Below, one piece after another: positions 52,170-60,552 of a stretch of 64,000 nt of DNA. Under the pieces are notes generated by a model, which was not told where the DNA came from, made no database searches, and was given only the letters and a program-made list of their open reading frames with translations. The position numbers and the translations under genes are program-made. How positions within the stretch are numbered: the first letter of the stretch is position 1; each line of letters starts with the position of its first letter. The stretch comes from Lactobacillus sp. W8174 (GTDB taxonomy: Bacteria > Bacillota > Bacilli > Lactobacillales > Lactobacillaceae): NCBI RefSeq assembly GCF_016100975.1, contig NZ_JACFRN010000001.1, positions 248,001 to 312,000 on the forward strand. The letters run 5' to 3'.

Positions 52170-54227
52170 ATGGGACTGAGTAATTTGAATAATATGAACA
52201 TGAACCATAATGGAAATATGAATCACTCAATGGATAACACATCGTCAATGAATATGGGTGGTCAGGATATGATGATGCATGGCGGACATATGATGCATAT
52301 GGGAAACCTGAAGAAAAAATTTTGGGTATCAGTCGTTTTATCCTTGCCAATCATATTTTTATCACCAGCAATGGGTGTACATTTACCATTCCAATTTTCT
52401 TTTTCCGGTTCAGAATGGGTAGTTGCACTTTTTGCTACAATTCTCTATTTTTATGGTGGACAACCATTTTTATCTGGTGCTTATTATGAAATTAAGGCTA
52501 AAAAGCCTGAAATGATGACACTGATTTCTTTAGGCATTACTACAGCATATATTTACAGTCTATATGCTTTTATTAAAAATGATTTATTAAACAGCAAAGT
52601 TCATGTCATGGATTTCTTCTGGGAATTAGCTACTTTAATTTTAATTATGTTACTAGGTCATCTGATTGAAATGAATTCGGTAATGAATGCCAATAGTTCA
52701 GTGCATGACTTAGCCAAACTTTTACCCGATAAGGTTCACGTACAACATAATGGTCAAACAATGGACATGGCAATAAACGATGTTCAAAAAGATGCAGTAA
52801 TTCTAGTCAAAGCAGGAGAAAGTATTCCTCTTGATGGTGTCATTCTAAATGGTTCCAGTCAGGTTAATGAATCTTTGGTTACTGGTGAATCGCGCGAAGT
52901 AACGCGGCAAAAAGACGATAAGGTTATTGGGGGTTCAATTAACGGCTCTGGAACACTAACAGTTAAGGTTACTAATTCTGCTAATTCAGGCTTTTTAGCC
53001 AGTGTTAATAAACTAGTTCAGTCATCCCAGATGAATAAGTCTAAACTACAAAATTTGGCAGATCGGGTTTCCAGCTGGTTATTTTATGCAGCGCTAATTT
53101 TTGGTATTATTGCTTTACTCGTTTGGACAAGTTTACGTGGTATAGCTGATGGTCTCGAAAGAATGGTGACAGTGTTGGTAATAGCTTGTCCCCATGCTCT
53201 GGGTTTAGCTATTCCATTAGTAAATGCTAAAAGCACATCAATTGGTGCCCAAAATGGCTTACTAATTAGAAATCGTAATGTTATTAGCATTAGTTCTAAA
53301 ATCAATTATTTGCTCTTAGATAAGACCGGAACTTTGACGCAAGGTAAGTTTCAGGTGCGCAAGTATAATACTTTAAGTAAATCCTACAATGCGGATGAAG
53401 TTATTAAACTAATTGCATCATTAGAACAAGATTCCAATCATCCGATTGCACAAAGCATTTTACAATTTACTAAGGAAAATAAGATTGAATTATATGCTTT
53501 ATCCGACAGTAAAACATTGGCTGGAAAGGGCGTTTCAGGAACAATAAATGGACAAGAATATCAATTAGTAAATGAAAAAACTGCCAGAGAAATAGTTAAA
53601 AACTTTCCTCAGGTTGATTCCTTAAATTATACTTCAAGTTACTTGATTAAAGGCAATGAGCTTTTGGGCTATGTTGCCGTTGGTGATGAAATTAAAAAGA
53701 ATGCAGCATCGTTAATTAAACAGATTAAGGCTCTCAACATTACACCGGTAATGTTGACTGGTGATAACGAAAAGGTAGCGCAAAACATTGCCCAGAAGTT
53801 AGGTATTACAGAAGTGCATTCTGGTCTGATGCCAGCAGATAAGCAAAAAATCGTAGCTACTTTGGAAAATCAAGGTAATAAGGTGATGATGGTCGGCGAT
53901 GGCATTAATGATGCACCTAGTTTGGCCAAAGCCGACATTGGAGTTGCCATTGGAGCTGGAACAGATGTGGCGGTGGACTCTGCGGATGTCATTTTGGTTA
54001 ATAGTGAACCTTTAGATATCATTAGTTTTTTAAAATTGGCCCAGCACACCCAAAGAAAAACAGTCCAAAATCTCTGGTGGGGAGCTGGCTACAATATTGT
54101 GGCTTTACCTCTAGCTGCCGGTATTCTGGCTCCTGTGGGAATTTTGCTTTCACCTGCAGTTGGAGCAATTCTAATGTCATTTTCTACTATAATAGTTGCT
54201 ATTAATGCAGAAACTTTAAAAATATAA
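52170..54227 (+). CDS. copB: Copper-transporting P1B-type ATPase (CopB-like)
   Basis: A 685-residue heavy-metal ATPase. The N-terminus (residues 1-45) is unusually rich in Met, His and Asn (MNMGGQDMMMHGGHMMHMG) and replaces the normal CxxC domain. The membrane metal motif is CPH (VIACPHALGLAIPL, about residue 345), typical of CopB-type pumps. TGES, LLDKTGTLTQ, SNHPIAQSI and MMVGDGINDAPSLAKAD are present. It exports copper from the cell. No CopY, CopZ or CopA gene adjoins. The start region lacks a strong ribosome site. Confidence 0.88.
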   Translation: MGLSNLNNMNMNHNGNMNHSMDNTSSMNMGGQDMMMHGGHMMHMGNLKKKFWVSVVLSLPIIFLSPAMGVHLPFQFSFSGSEWVVALFATILYFYGGQPFLSGAYYEIKAKKPEMMTLISLGITTAYIYSLYAFIKNDLLNSKVHVMDFFWELATLILIMLLGHLIEMNSVMNANSSVHDLAKLLPDKVHVQHNGQTMDMAINDVQKDAVILVKAGESIPLDGVILNGSSQVNESLVTGESREVTRQKDDKVIGGSINGSGTLTVKVTNSANSGFLASVNKLVQSSQMNKSKLQNLADRVSSWLFYAALIFGIIALLVWTSLRGIADGLERMVTVLVIACPHALGLAIPLVNAKSTSIGAQNGLLIRNRNVISISSKINYLLLDKTGTLTQGKFQVRKYNTLSKSYNADEVIKLIASLEQDSNHPIAQSILQFTKENKIELYALSDSKTLAGKGVSGTINGQEYQLVNEKTAREIVKNFPQVDSLNYTSSYLIKGNELLGYVAVGDEIKKNAASLIKQIKALNITPVMLTGDNEKVAQNIAQKLGITEVHSGLMPADKQKIVATLENQGNKVMMVGDGINDAPSLAKADIGVAIGAGTDVAVDSADVILVNSEPLDIISFLKLAQHTQRKTVQNLWWGAGYNIVALPLAAGILAPVGILLSPAVGAILMSFSTIIVAINAETLKI

Positions 54228-54239
54228 TACTTTTGTTTG

Positions 54240-54264
54240 AGCACTCATAAGGAGTGCTTTTTAT
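54240..54264 (+). terminator. Terminator after copB
   Basis: AGCACTC (54240-54246), 5-base loop, GAGTGCT (54252-54258), then T-rich tail. Confidence 0.8.
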
Positions 54265-54317
54265 ATTTTTTAATAAAGTTTAAATTTTTAAAATGATAGC
54301 CCTTTTATTTAAAAATA

Positions 54318-54346
54318 TTGAAAAAAGTCTGGAAAAACTGTATTAT
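54318..54346 (+). promoter_or_regulatory. Promoter of the fumC-frd transcript
   Basis: TTGAAA (54318-54323), 17 bases, TATTAT (54341-54346). A direct repeat TGTCAG lies downstream at 54374 and 54385. Confidence 0.65.
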
Positions 54347-54410
54347 GAATGAAAGAGTAATATAAAAGTTATTGTCAGAGAAATGTCAGCATTAAATAAG
54401 GAGACAGAAC

Positions 54411-55814
54411 ATGAGCAAAAAAGAATACCGTGTTGAAAGTGATACCATTGGCCCAGTAAAAATACCCAAAGAAGCTTTATGGGGACCCCAAACTGAACGC
54501 AGTCGCAATAATTTTCCTAGTGGCGAATTAATGCCTCTTGCAATTATCCGAGCATTTTTGCATTTGAAGAAAGCTGCAGCTGAATCAAATGTCGAAGTGG
54601 GGGATGAAACAGCTGATAAAGGTGCGGCAATTGAAGAAGCTATTGACCAGTTGTTAAAATTGAATGATAGCGAGCTTCGTAAAGATTTTCCGCTTCATGT
54701 CTTGCAAACAGGATCGGGAACCCAAAGTAATATGAACGTTAATGAAGTCGTTGCTAATTTAGCTAATAGACTTCATCCAGATTTAAACATTTTACCAAAT
54801 GATGATGTCAATCGGGGACAATCTTCAAATGATACTTATCCTACTGCTATGAATATTGTAGCTGTTGAAGCACTGGATAAACTTGAACCGGCGGTACAAC
54901 ATCTTATTGATGAACTTAAAATTAAACAAAATAAATATTGGAAAACTGTCAAGGTAGGCCGTACTCACTTGCAAGATGCTACGCCTATTACTTTTGGTCA
55001 AGAAATTTCGGGCTATATTTCCGCGTTAAAGCACGACTTGAATTATATTCAAGAACTCAAGCCAACATTGTATGAACTGGCAATAGGAGGGACAGCTGTT
55101 GGTACAGGACTTAATGCTGCGCCTGGAATGACTGCCAAAATTGCCAGTAAATTGTCTCAAGTATATGGACATGATTTTAAAGTTAATACCAATAAGTTCT
55201 GGGGCCTAGCTCATCATTCTGGTTTAGACGTTGTTCATGGTGCTTTAAAAACTTTAGCTGCTGATATGTTTAAAATTGCTCAAGACATCAGGTTTTTGGC
55301 TTCTGGCCCAAGAGCTGGCTATCATGAGCTTAATATACCAGCTAATGAACCCGGGTCTTCAATTATGCCTGGTAAAGTCAACCCCACGCAAGCTGAAGCT
55401 GTAACCATGGCAGCCGCAAAAGTTTTTGGTAATGATACTACTATTACTTTTGCGTGTTCACAAGGCAATTTTGAAATGAATGTCTATAAAACAGTAATGA
55501 TTACAGCTTTTCTTGATTCTTGTGATATTTTAACTGGTACTATTACGGGGTTTGCTGATAAAATGATTGCTGGCTTAACAGTTAATGCAGAGAAGATGGA
55601 TGATCTGCTTGAAAGCTCATTAATGACAGTTACGGCATTATCGCCTCATATAGGTTACCATGCAGCTGCGAAAATTGCTCAAACTGCAGATAAGGAAGGA
55701 ACCACTCTTAAGGAAGCAGCGCTTAAAAGTGGTAAATTAACCAAAGAAGAATATGATAAATGGATGGATTATATGGCGATGACCAATATATCACAAACTA
55801 ATCCTGAAAAATAA
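54411..55814 (+). CDS. fumC: Class II fumarate hydratase (fumarase C)
   Basis: A 467-residue fumarase of the aspartase/fumarase superfamily: GTQSNMNVNEVVANLA, the active-site HLQDATPITFGQE, and the signature GSSIMPGKVNPTQAE (about 318). It interconverts malate and fumarate without iron-sulfur. AAGGAGAC precedes ATG. It is followed 28 bases later by a fumarate reductase gene; together they turn malate into succinate. Confidence 0.95.
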   Translation: MSKKEYRVESDTIGPVKIPKEALWGPQTERSRNNFPSGELMPLAIIRAFLHLKKAAAESNVEVGDETADKGAAIEEAIDQLLKLNDSELRKDFPLHVLQTGSGTQSNMNVNEVVANLANRLHPDLNILPNDDVNRGQSSNDTYPTAMNIVAVEALDKLEPAVQHLIDELKIKQNKYWKTVKVGRTHLQDATPITFGQEISGYISALKHDLNYIQELKPTLYELAIGGTAVGTGLNAAPGMTAKIASKLSQVYGHDFKVNTNKFWGLAHHSGLDVVHGALKTLAADMFKIAQDIRFLASGPRAGYHELNIPANEPGSSIMPGKVNPTQAEAVTMAAAKVFGNDTTITFACSQGNFEMNVYKTVMITAFLDSCDILTGTITGFADKMIAGLTVNAEKMDDLLESSLMTVTALSPHIGYHAAAKIAQTADKEGTTLKEAALKSGKLTKEEYDKWMDYMAMTNISQTNPEK

Positions 55815-55842
55815 TTTTTTAACATTTTAGAGGAGAAATTAA

Positions 55843-57240
55843 ATGGGAAAATTTGTTTTTAGGCCTAACGGCAGTGCAGAAATTAAAGACCGTTATGATG
55901 CAGTAATCGTTGGAGCCGGTGGCGCCGGTTTAACGGCCGCAATTCAAGCAAAAGAACTAGGCTTGAATGTCGCAGTTTTTGAAAAAAATGCTGACCTTGG
56001 TGGAAATACTAACAGGGCTTCATCGGGCATGAATGCTTCTGAGAGTCTGGTTCAGCTTAATGAAGGAATTATAGATAATAAGGAAGACTTTTACCAGGAA
56101 ACTTTAAAGGGTGGAGGCAAACTAAATGACCGCGACCTTTTGAGATATTTTGTTGACCACTCTGCAGTAGCAATTGACTGGTTGATGAATCATGGCATCG
56201 AGTTAACAAATTTAACGATAACTGGTGGTATGAGTAAAAAAAGGGCTCACCGTCCTGCCTCAATGGCACCAGTTGGCAGTTATTTAGTAACAGGAGCTTT
56301 GAAGCAAATTCAAGAAAAAAATATTCCGGTTTTTAATAATTCTCGTGTAATTAGTTTATTACAAGATGAGCAGAAAAAAGTTGTAGGAATTGAAGTTGAA
56401 ACTGATTCAGGAATTAAAAAGGTTCAAGCTACAGCAATTTTACTTGCCTCTGGTGGCTTTGGCTCTTCAAAAGATTTAATACAAAAATACCGTCCAGACC
56501 TGGCGAATTACAAAACAACTAATCAACCCGGAGCTACAGGTGATGGTTTAATGTTAGCTGCCAAAATAGACGCTCAATTAGAGCAAATGGAATTTATTCA
56601 GGTTCACCCTACTGCTCAAACAGATACTGATCACGTCTATTTAATAGGTGAAGGTTTACGTGGCGAAGGTGCAATTTTAGTTAATAAATCTGGTCAGAGA
56701 TTTGTTAATGAGCTTAATACCCGAAAAATTGTATCGGATGCCATCACTGGTTTAGACGAAGATGGCGCATACCTCCTGTTCGACCAAACAATTCGTAATA
56801 ATTTTACTGCTGTTGAATTTTATGATCACGTAGGATTAGTTAGCCAAGGTTCTTCTATTGAGAAGTTGGCGGAAAACATCGGTGTGAATAGTGATAACCT
56901 TAAGGAAACAATCGCAAAATGGAATGAGGCTGTGAAAAGCAAAAATGATAGTGAATTTCAGCGTACTACTGGGATGGATCGCACTATCAAGCAAGGTCCT
57001 TTTTTTGCTATTCATATTAATCCAGCTATTCATTATACTATGGGTGGAATTCATATAACTCCAAAAACTGAAGTTTTGGATTCAGACGGAAATATTATTT
57101 CAGGACTCTATGCCGCAGGAGAAGTTTCAGGAGGATTGCATGGCAATAATAGAATCGGAGGAAACTCAATTGCTGAAACAGTGGTATTTGGAAGGCAGGC
57201 CGGAATACAAATGGCAGAGTTTACTAGACAATATAAATAA
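55843..57240 (+). CDS. Fumarate reductase flavoprotein (soluble, FAD domain only)
   Basis: A 465-residue FAD_binding_2 protein without FMN_bind or haem domain. FAD motif AVIVGAGGAGLTAAIQAKEL; EKNADLGGNTNRASSGMNAS; and all fumarate-reductase active-site elements: MEFIQVHPTAQTD with GEGLRGEGAILVN, RFVNEL, AIHYTMGGIHI and GNNRIGGNSIAE. This is the one flavoprotein here that looks like an authentic fumarate reductase. No signal peptide, so NADH or reduced flavin is the likely donor; its partner is unknown. A terminator follows at 57247. Confidence 0.88.
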   Translation: MGKFVFRPNGSAEIKDRYDAVIVGAGGAGLTAAIQAKELGLNVAVFEKNADLGGNTNRASSGMNASESLVQLNEGIIDNKEDFYQETLKGGGKLNDRDLLRYFVDHSAVAIDWLMNHGIELTNLTITGGMSKKRAHRPASMAPVGSYLVTGALKQIQEKNIPVFNNSRVISLLQDEQKKVVGIEVETDSGIKKVQATAILLASGGFGSSKDLIQKYRPDLANYKTTNQPGATGDGLMLAAKIDAQLEQMEFIQVHPTAQTDTDHVYLIGEGLRGEGAILVNKSGQRFVNELNTRKIVSDAITGLDEDGAYLLFDQTIRNNFTAVEFYDHVGLVSQGSSIEKLAENIGVNSDNLKETIAKWNEAVKSKNDSEFQRTTGMDRTIKQGPFFAIHINPAIHYTMGGIHITPKTEVLDSDGNIISGLYAAGEVSGGLHGNNRIGGNSIAETVVFGRQAGIQMAEFTRQYK

Positions 57241-57246
57241 ATATTT

Positions 57247-57276
57247 AAAATGCTTAGAATTTCTAAGCATTTTTTA
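57247..57276 (+). terminator. Terminator after the fumarate reductase gene
   Basis: AAAATGCTTAGA (57247-57258) pairs with TCTAAGCATTTT (57262-57273); T-tail. Confidence 0.85.
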
Positions 57277-57343
57277 TAATTTTAAAAATTAAAGTAATTT
57301 TATATTTTTAAAAAATTAAAATTTAAATTATTTATTTTAAATA

Positions 57344-57372
57344 TTGAAAAACACTATAATAAATTTTATAAT
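57344..57372 (+). promoter_or_regulatory. Promoter of the citrate operon (dehydrogenase to citF)
   Basis: TTGAAA (57344-57349), 17 bases, TATAAT (57367-57372), about 49 bases before ATG 57421. Confidence 0.75.
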
Positions 57373-57378
57373 TATAAA

Positions 57379-57392
57379 TGTAAAGGATTACA
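57379..57392 (+). promoter_or_regulatory. cre-like site at the start of the citrate operon
   Basis: TGTAAAGGATTACA matches TGWAANCGNTNWCA at 13 of 14 positions; the one mismatch is in the central CG (GG here). It is a palindrome (ATGTAA-AGGA-TTACAT) and sits over the likely transcription start, so CcpA would repress the operon when sugar is plentiful. Confidence 0.65.
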
Positions 57393-57420
57393 TTTTTAAA
57401 AATTGAAAGGAAATGACGTT

Positions 57421-58350
57421 ATGAATAAAAAGGTTTTACTAGTTGGTGATGGAGCAGTAGGTTCAACTTTTGCCAATGATTTATTACAACATACCAGAGT
57501 TGACGAGCTGGTTATTTGCGATGTGGTAAAAAAACGCCCACTGGGTGATTCAATGGACTTAGAGGATATACTGCCTTTTACCGGAGAATGTGATATTCAT
57601 TCCGGAGAATACTCTGATGCAAAAGATGCTGATGTTGTTGTGATCACAGCTGGTGTTCCCCGCAAGCCGGGAGAAAGCCGTCTGGATCTGGTTAATAAAA
57701 ACGTTAATATTTTAAAGAGTATTATTCAACCTGTAGTTGAATCTGGGTTTTCTGGCATTTTTGTTGTCTCTGCTAATCCAGTTGATATTTTAACAACGCT
57801 GACTCAGAAATTATCTGGTTTTCCTAAAAATAAAGTAATTGGAACGGGTACTTCCCTTGATTCAGCACGTTTAAAGGTTGACTTAGCCAGAAGACTACAT
57901 GTTCCTGTTGCTGAAGTAAATTCAATGGTTTTAGGAGAACATGGTGATACTTCTTTTGAAAACTTTGATGAGTCAACAGTTAGTGGCAAGCCACTTAAAG
58001 ATTTTGACGGTATTGACAACTCTGTGCTGGATCAAGTAGAATCAGGTATTCGTAAAAAGGGAGGAAAAATAATTGAAAATAAAGGTGCTACATTTTATGG
58101 CATTGCGATGATGTTGACCCAGATAGTTACTGCTATATTAACTAATCAATCAATTGCCTTGCCTTTATCAGCACCAATTAAAGGTGAATATGAAATTAAA
58201 AATGAGCTTTATCTAGGAACACCTACTGTAATAAATGGTGTTGGAATTAGTCAGGTGCTTGAGACTAAGCTTTCTGAAGCTGAAAAAACTAAGATGCTGA
58301 ACTCTGCTTCCAAAATGCAGGAAGTACTAGATAATATTACTTTAGATTAA
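57421..58350 (+). CDS. Lactate/malate dehydrogenase family protein, predicted malate dehydrogenase
   Basis: A 309-residue NAD-dependent 2-hydroxyacid dehydrogenase. LLVGDGAVGSTFANDL is the Rossmann loop; the substrate loop is TAGVPRKPGESRLDL; DSARL and VLGEHGDTSF (catalytic His) follow. At the specificity position (102 in LDH numbering, residue 81 here) LDHs have Gln, but this has Arg, the malate dehydrogenase residue; Arg 87 is catalytic Arg109. GATFYGIA retains the LDH Thr. Start ATG 57421 (an earlier ATG at 57403 is the ribosome-site region AAAGGAAATG). Heads an operon with citrate lyase genes, so reduction of oxaloacetate to malate fits. Biochemical proof is lacking. Confidence 0.8.
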   Translation: MNKKVLLVGDGAVGSTFANDLLQHTRVDELVICDVVKKRPLGDSMDLEDILPFTGECDIHSGEYSDAKDADVVVITAGVPRKPGESRLDLVNKNVNILKSIIQPVVESGFSGIFVVSANPVDILTTLTQKLSGFPKNKVIGTGTSLDSARLKVDLARRLHVPVAEVNSMVLGEHGDTSFENFDESTVSGKPLKDFDGIDNSVLDQVESGIRKKGGKIIENKGATFYGIAMMLTQIVTAILTNQSIALPLSAPIKGEYEIKNELYLGTPTVINGVGISQVLETKLSEAEKTKMLNSASKMQEVLDNITLD

Positions 58351-58369
58351 CCAAAAGAAGGCATGACGA

Positions 58370-59080
58370 ATGCAGGTTGGAAAAAGAATTTTTTTAAAAA
58401 GAAACCTTCCACAAAAAGAGGTAATAGATGCATACAAAAAATTGCCATCGTCAAATGTGGCTGATTGTATGAATAGAACAGGCGCAATGGCACCGAGAAT
58501 TAAGCTTATGTCCAATCCTCATGAGGAAATGTGTGGGCCAGCTTTTACAGTTCATAATCGTCCAGGTGATAATCTGACCATTTATGCAGCTTTAAAATAT
58601 TGTCATGAAGGCGATATCGTTGTCATTGACAATGAGAATGACAATACCAGGGCCGTTATTGGCGAAGTGATGATGACCTGGCTTCGCGACCAAAGACATA
58701 TTGCTGGAGTCGTAGTTGATGGGCCAATACGTGACATAGATAGTTTGCGTGATTGGGACTTGCCCATTTATGCGGTTAGCACGACACCTGACGGCCCATA
58801 TAAAGAGGGCCCAGGAGAAATAAATGTTCCAATTTCTTGTGGGAATGTGAGTGTTAATCCTGGTGACGTGATTTTAGGTGATGCAGATGGTGTTATAAAA
58901 ATTGCTTTAGAAGAAGCAAGTGAATTACTTCCAGCTGTCCAGGATTTTCACAAAAAAGATGATGCCAAAGCAGCAAGTTTTCATGATGGCACAGGAAATA
59001 TAAATTGGCTTGATGAAGAACTGAAGAATAAAAATTATGAAATTATCGACGATTTTTATCGCCCGGAAAATTACAGGTAA
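58370..59080 (+). CDS. RraA-like aldolase / oxaloacetate decarboxylase family protein
   Basis: A 236-residue protein of the RraA/HMG-aldolase family: NVADCMNRTGAMAPRIKLM, EGDIVVIDNEND with VVVDGPIRDID (Arg-Asp metal/substrate pair, about residue 122), and GNVSVNPGDVILGDADGVI. Bacterial members cleave 4-hydroxy-4-methyl-2-oxoglutarate and often decarboxylate oxaloacetate to pyruvate. In a citrate-lyase operon with no classic oxaloacetate decarboxylase visible, this is a good candidate for that step. Close spacing (19 bases) to the dehydrogenase and 5 bases to the DASS gene shows one operon. Confidence 0.8.
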   Translation: MQVGKRIFLKRNLPQKEVIDAYKKLPSSNVADCMNRTGAMAPRIKLMSNPHEEMCGPAFTVHNRPGDNLTIYAALKYCHEGDIVVIDNENDNTRAVIGEVMMTWLRDQRHIAGVVVDGPIRDIDSLRDWDLPIYAVSTTPDGPYKEGPGEINVPISCGNVSVNPGDVILGDADGVIKIALEEASELLPAVQDFHKKDDAKAASFHDGTGNINWLDEELKNKNYEIIDDFYRPENYR

Positions 59081-59085
59081 TTAAA

Positions 59086-60552
59086 ATGAAAACACTAGAA
59101 AAAGTTAATTACAAGGGATTTATCTTACCCCTGGCTGTTGGTGTTATACTCTGGTGCATCACGCCTTTGCGTCCTGCAGGTTTATCAGCTCCAGACTGGG
59201 AGATGTTTGCTATTTTCGTAGCAACTATCGTTGGATGTATCACTAAACCTTTGCCAATAGGCGGCACCACTTTAATCGGACTTATAGTAACGGTTTTAGT
59301 TGGTTTAGCCCCAATCAAGGACATTGCAGATCCTAAAACAGGTAAAGTAACAACAGGAATTCTCAGTGCCTTTAGTAATTCAGCTTCTTGGCTAATTGCT
59401 ATGGCTTTCATCATGGCCTATGGTATTAGTAAAACTGGTTTGGGCAATCGAATAGCCTATTGGATGATTAAACGTTTCGGAAAGAAGTCCATTGGTATCG
59501 GCTATGCCATTACTGGATTGGAATTAGTTTTAGGAGCTTTGATTCCATCAAACAGTGCCAGAACTGGAGGAGTCGTTTGGCCGGTAACCGAATCAATATC
59601 TAAAGATTATGATTCATATCCTAATGATCCTTCCCGCAAGAAAATCGGTGCCTACCTCAGCTTTATGGCCTTTCATGCCAATATTCTTTCAACTGCCCTC
59701 TTTATTACCGGCGCGGCACCGAATATGGTTGCTTCACAAATGGCAGCACAGAAAAATTATAACATGACCTGGATTAGCTGGTTTTCAGCAGCTGTAGTTC
59801 CTGTTCTGGTTGCGACTATAGTTATTCCACTTGTAATTTATAAAATTTTTCCACCTGAAATAAAAGAAACACCTAATGCTGAAAAATGGGCTACTGATCA
59901 TTTAAAGGACATGGGGCCAGTTACAAAACCAGAAAAAATTATGTCAATGGTGTTTTTACTAGCCATAATTTTATGGGTTTTATCTGGCGTTTTTGATATT
60001 CCTCAATTAGATTCAACTTTCGTTGCTTTTCTAGCGGTTGGTTTGTTGCTGTTAACTGGTGTTTTAACCATGAAAGACGCCTTAAACCAAACTGGTGCTT
60101 GGAATATTTTGATTTGGCTGTCAATTTTAATTTTTATGGCAAGTAAACTTATTTCATTTGGCTTTATTGACTGGTTCTCAAAGACTATTCAAACAAGTCT
60201 TCACGGCATCAGCTGGCAAATAGTATTAGTGGTTTTGGTAATATTGATGTTTTATACTCACTATTTCTTTGCTAGTGGAACCGCTCATATGACCGCCTTA
60301 TATTTGCCATTCTTGTCAGTGGCAGTAGCTACTGGTGCTCCTTTGGGACTTTCTGCAATGCTGCTTGCATTTACAGGTGCTTTCAATGCTTCAACCACTC
60401 ACTACGCCAATGGACCAGCTTCAATTTTAGCTACTACAGGTTACATTAAACAAGGTGAATGGTGGAAATACAACTTTATTTTAGGAATTATCTATTTACT
60501 GATTTTTGGTGTAATTGGAACTTTATGGATGAAAGTTATCGGAATCTGGTAA
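59086..60552 (+). CDS. DASS family citrate/dicarboxylate transporter (2)
   Basis: A 488-residue membrane transporter similar to the one at 44111 (both ITPLRPAGL/LTPLKPAAI near the start, SNSARTGG versus SNNARVNG, and the late substrate loop ASTTHYANGPASIL). Regions FSNSASWLIAMAFIMAYGIS and ALIPSNSARTGGVVWPV are DASS signatures. Position in the citrate lyase operon points to citrate uptake, perhaps in exchange for succinate as in CitT. About 12 helices. The alpha/beta hydrolase begins directly after its stop codon. Confidence 0.87.
   Translation: MKTLEKVNYKGFILPLAVGVILWCITPLRPAGLSAPDWEMFAIFVATIVGCITKPLPIGGTTLIGLIVTVLVGLAPIKDIADPKTGKVTTGILSAFSNSASWLIAMAFIMAYGISKTGLGNRIAYWMIKRFGKKSIGIGYAITGLELVLGALIPSNSARTGGVVWPVTESISKDYDSYPNDPSRKKIGAYLSFMAFHANILSTALFITGAAPNMVASQMAAQKNYNMTWISWFSAAVVPVLVATIVIPLVIYKIFPPEIKETPNAEKWATDHLKDMGPVTKPEKIMSMVFLLAIILWVLSGVFDIPQLDSTFVAFLAVGLLLLTGVLTMKDALNQTGAWNILIWLSILIFMASKLISFGFIDWFSKTIQTSLHGISWQIVLVVLVILMFYTHYFFASGTAHMTALYLPFLSVAVATGAPLGLSAMLLAFTGAFNASTTHYANGPASILATTGYIKQGEWWKYNFILGIIYLLIFGVIGTLWMKVIGIW

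Noticed and set aside
54240-54258. GAGCACTC...GAGTGCT as a CIRCE operator
   Set aside because: It is a short terminator stem with a 5-base loop and T-tail right after copB.
57110-57292. 60-codon plus-strand frame at the end of the fumarate reductase gene
   Set aside because: Shadow frame running through the terminator; no start signal.
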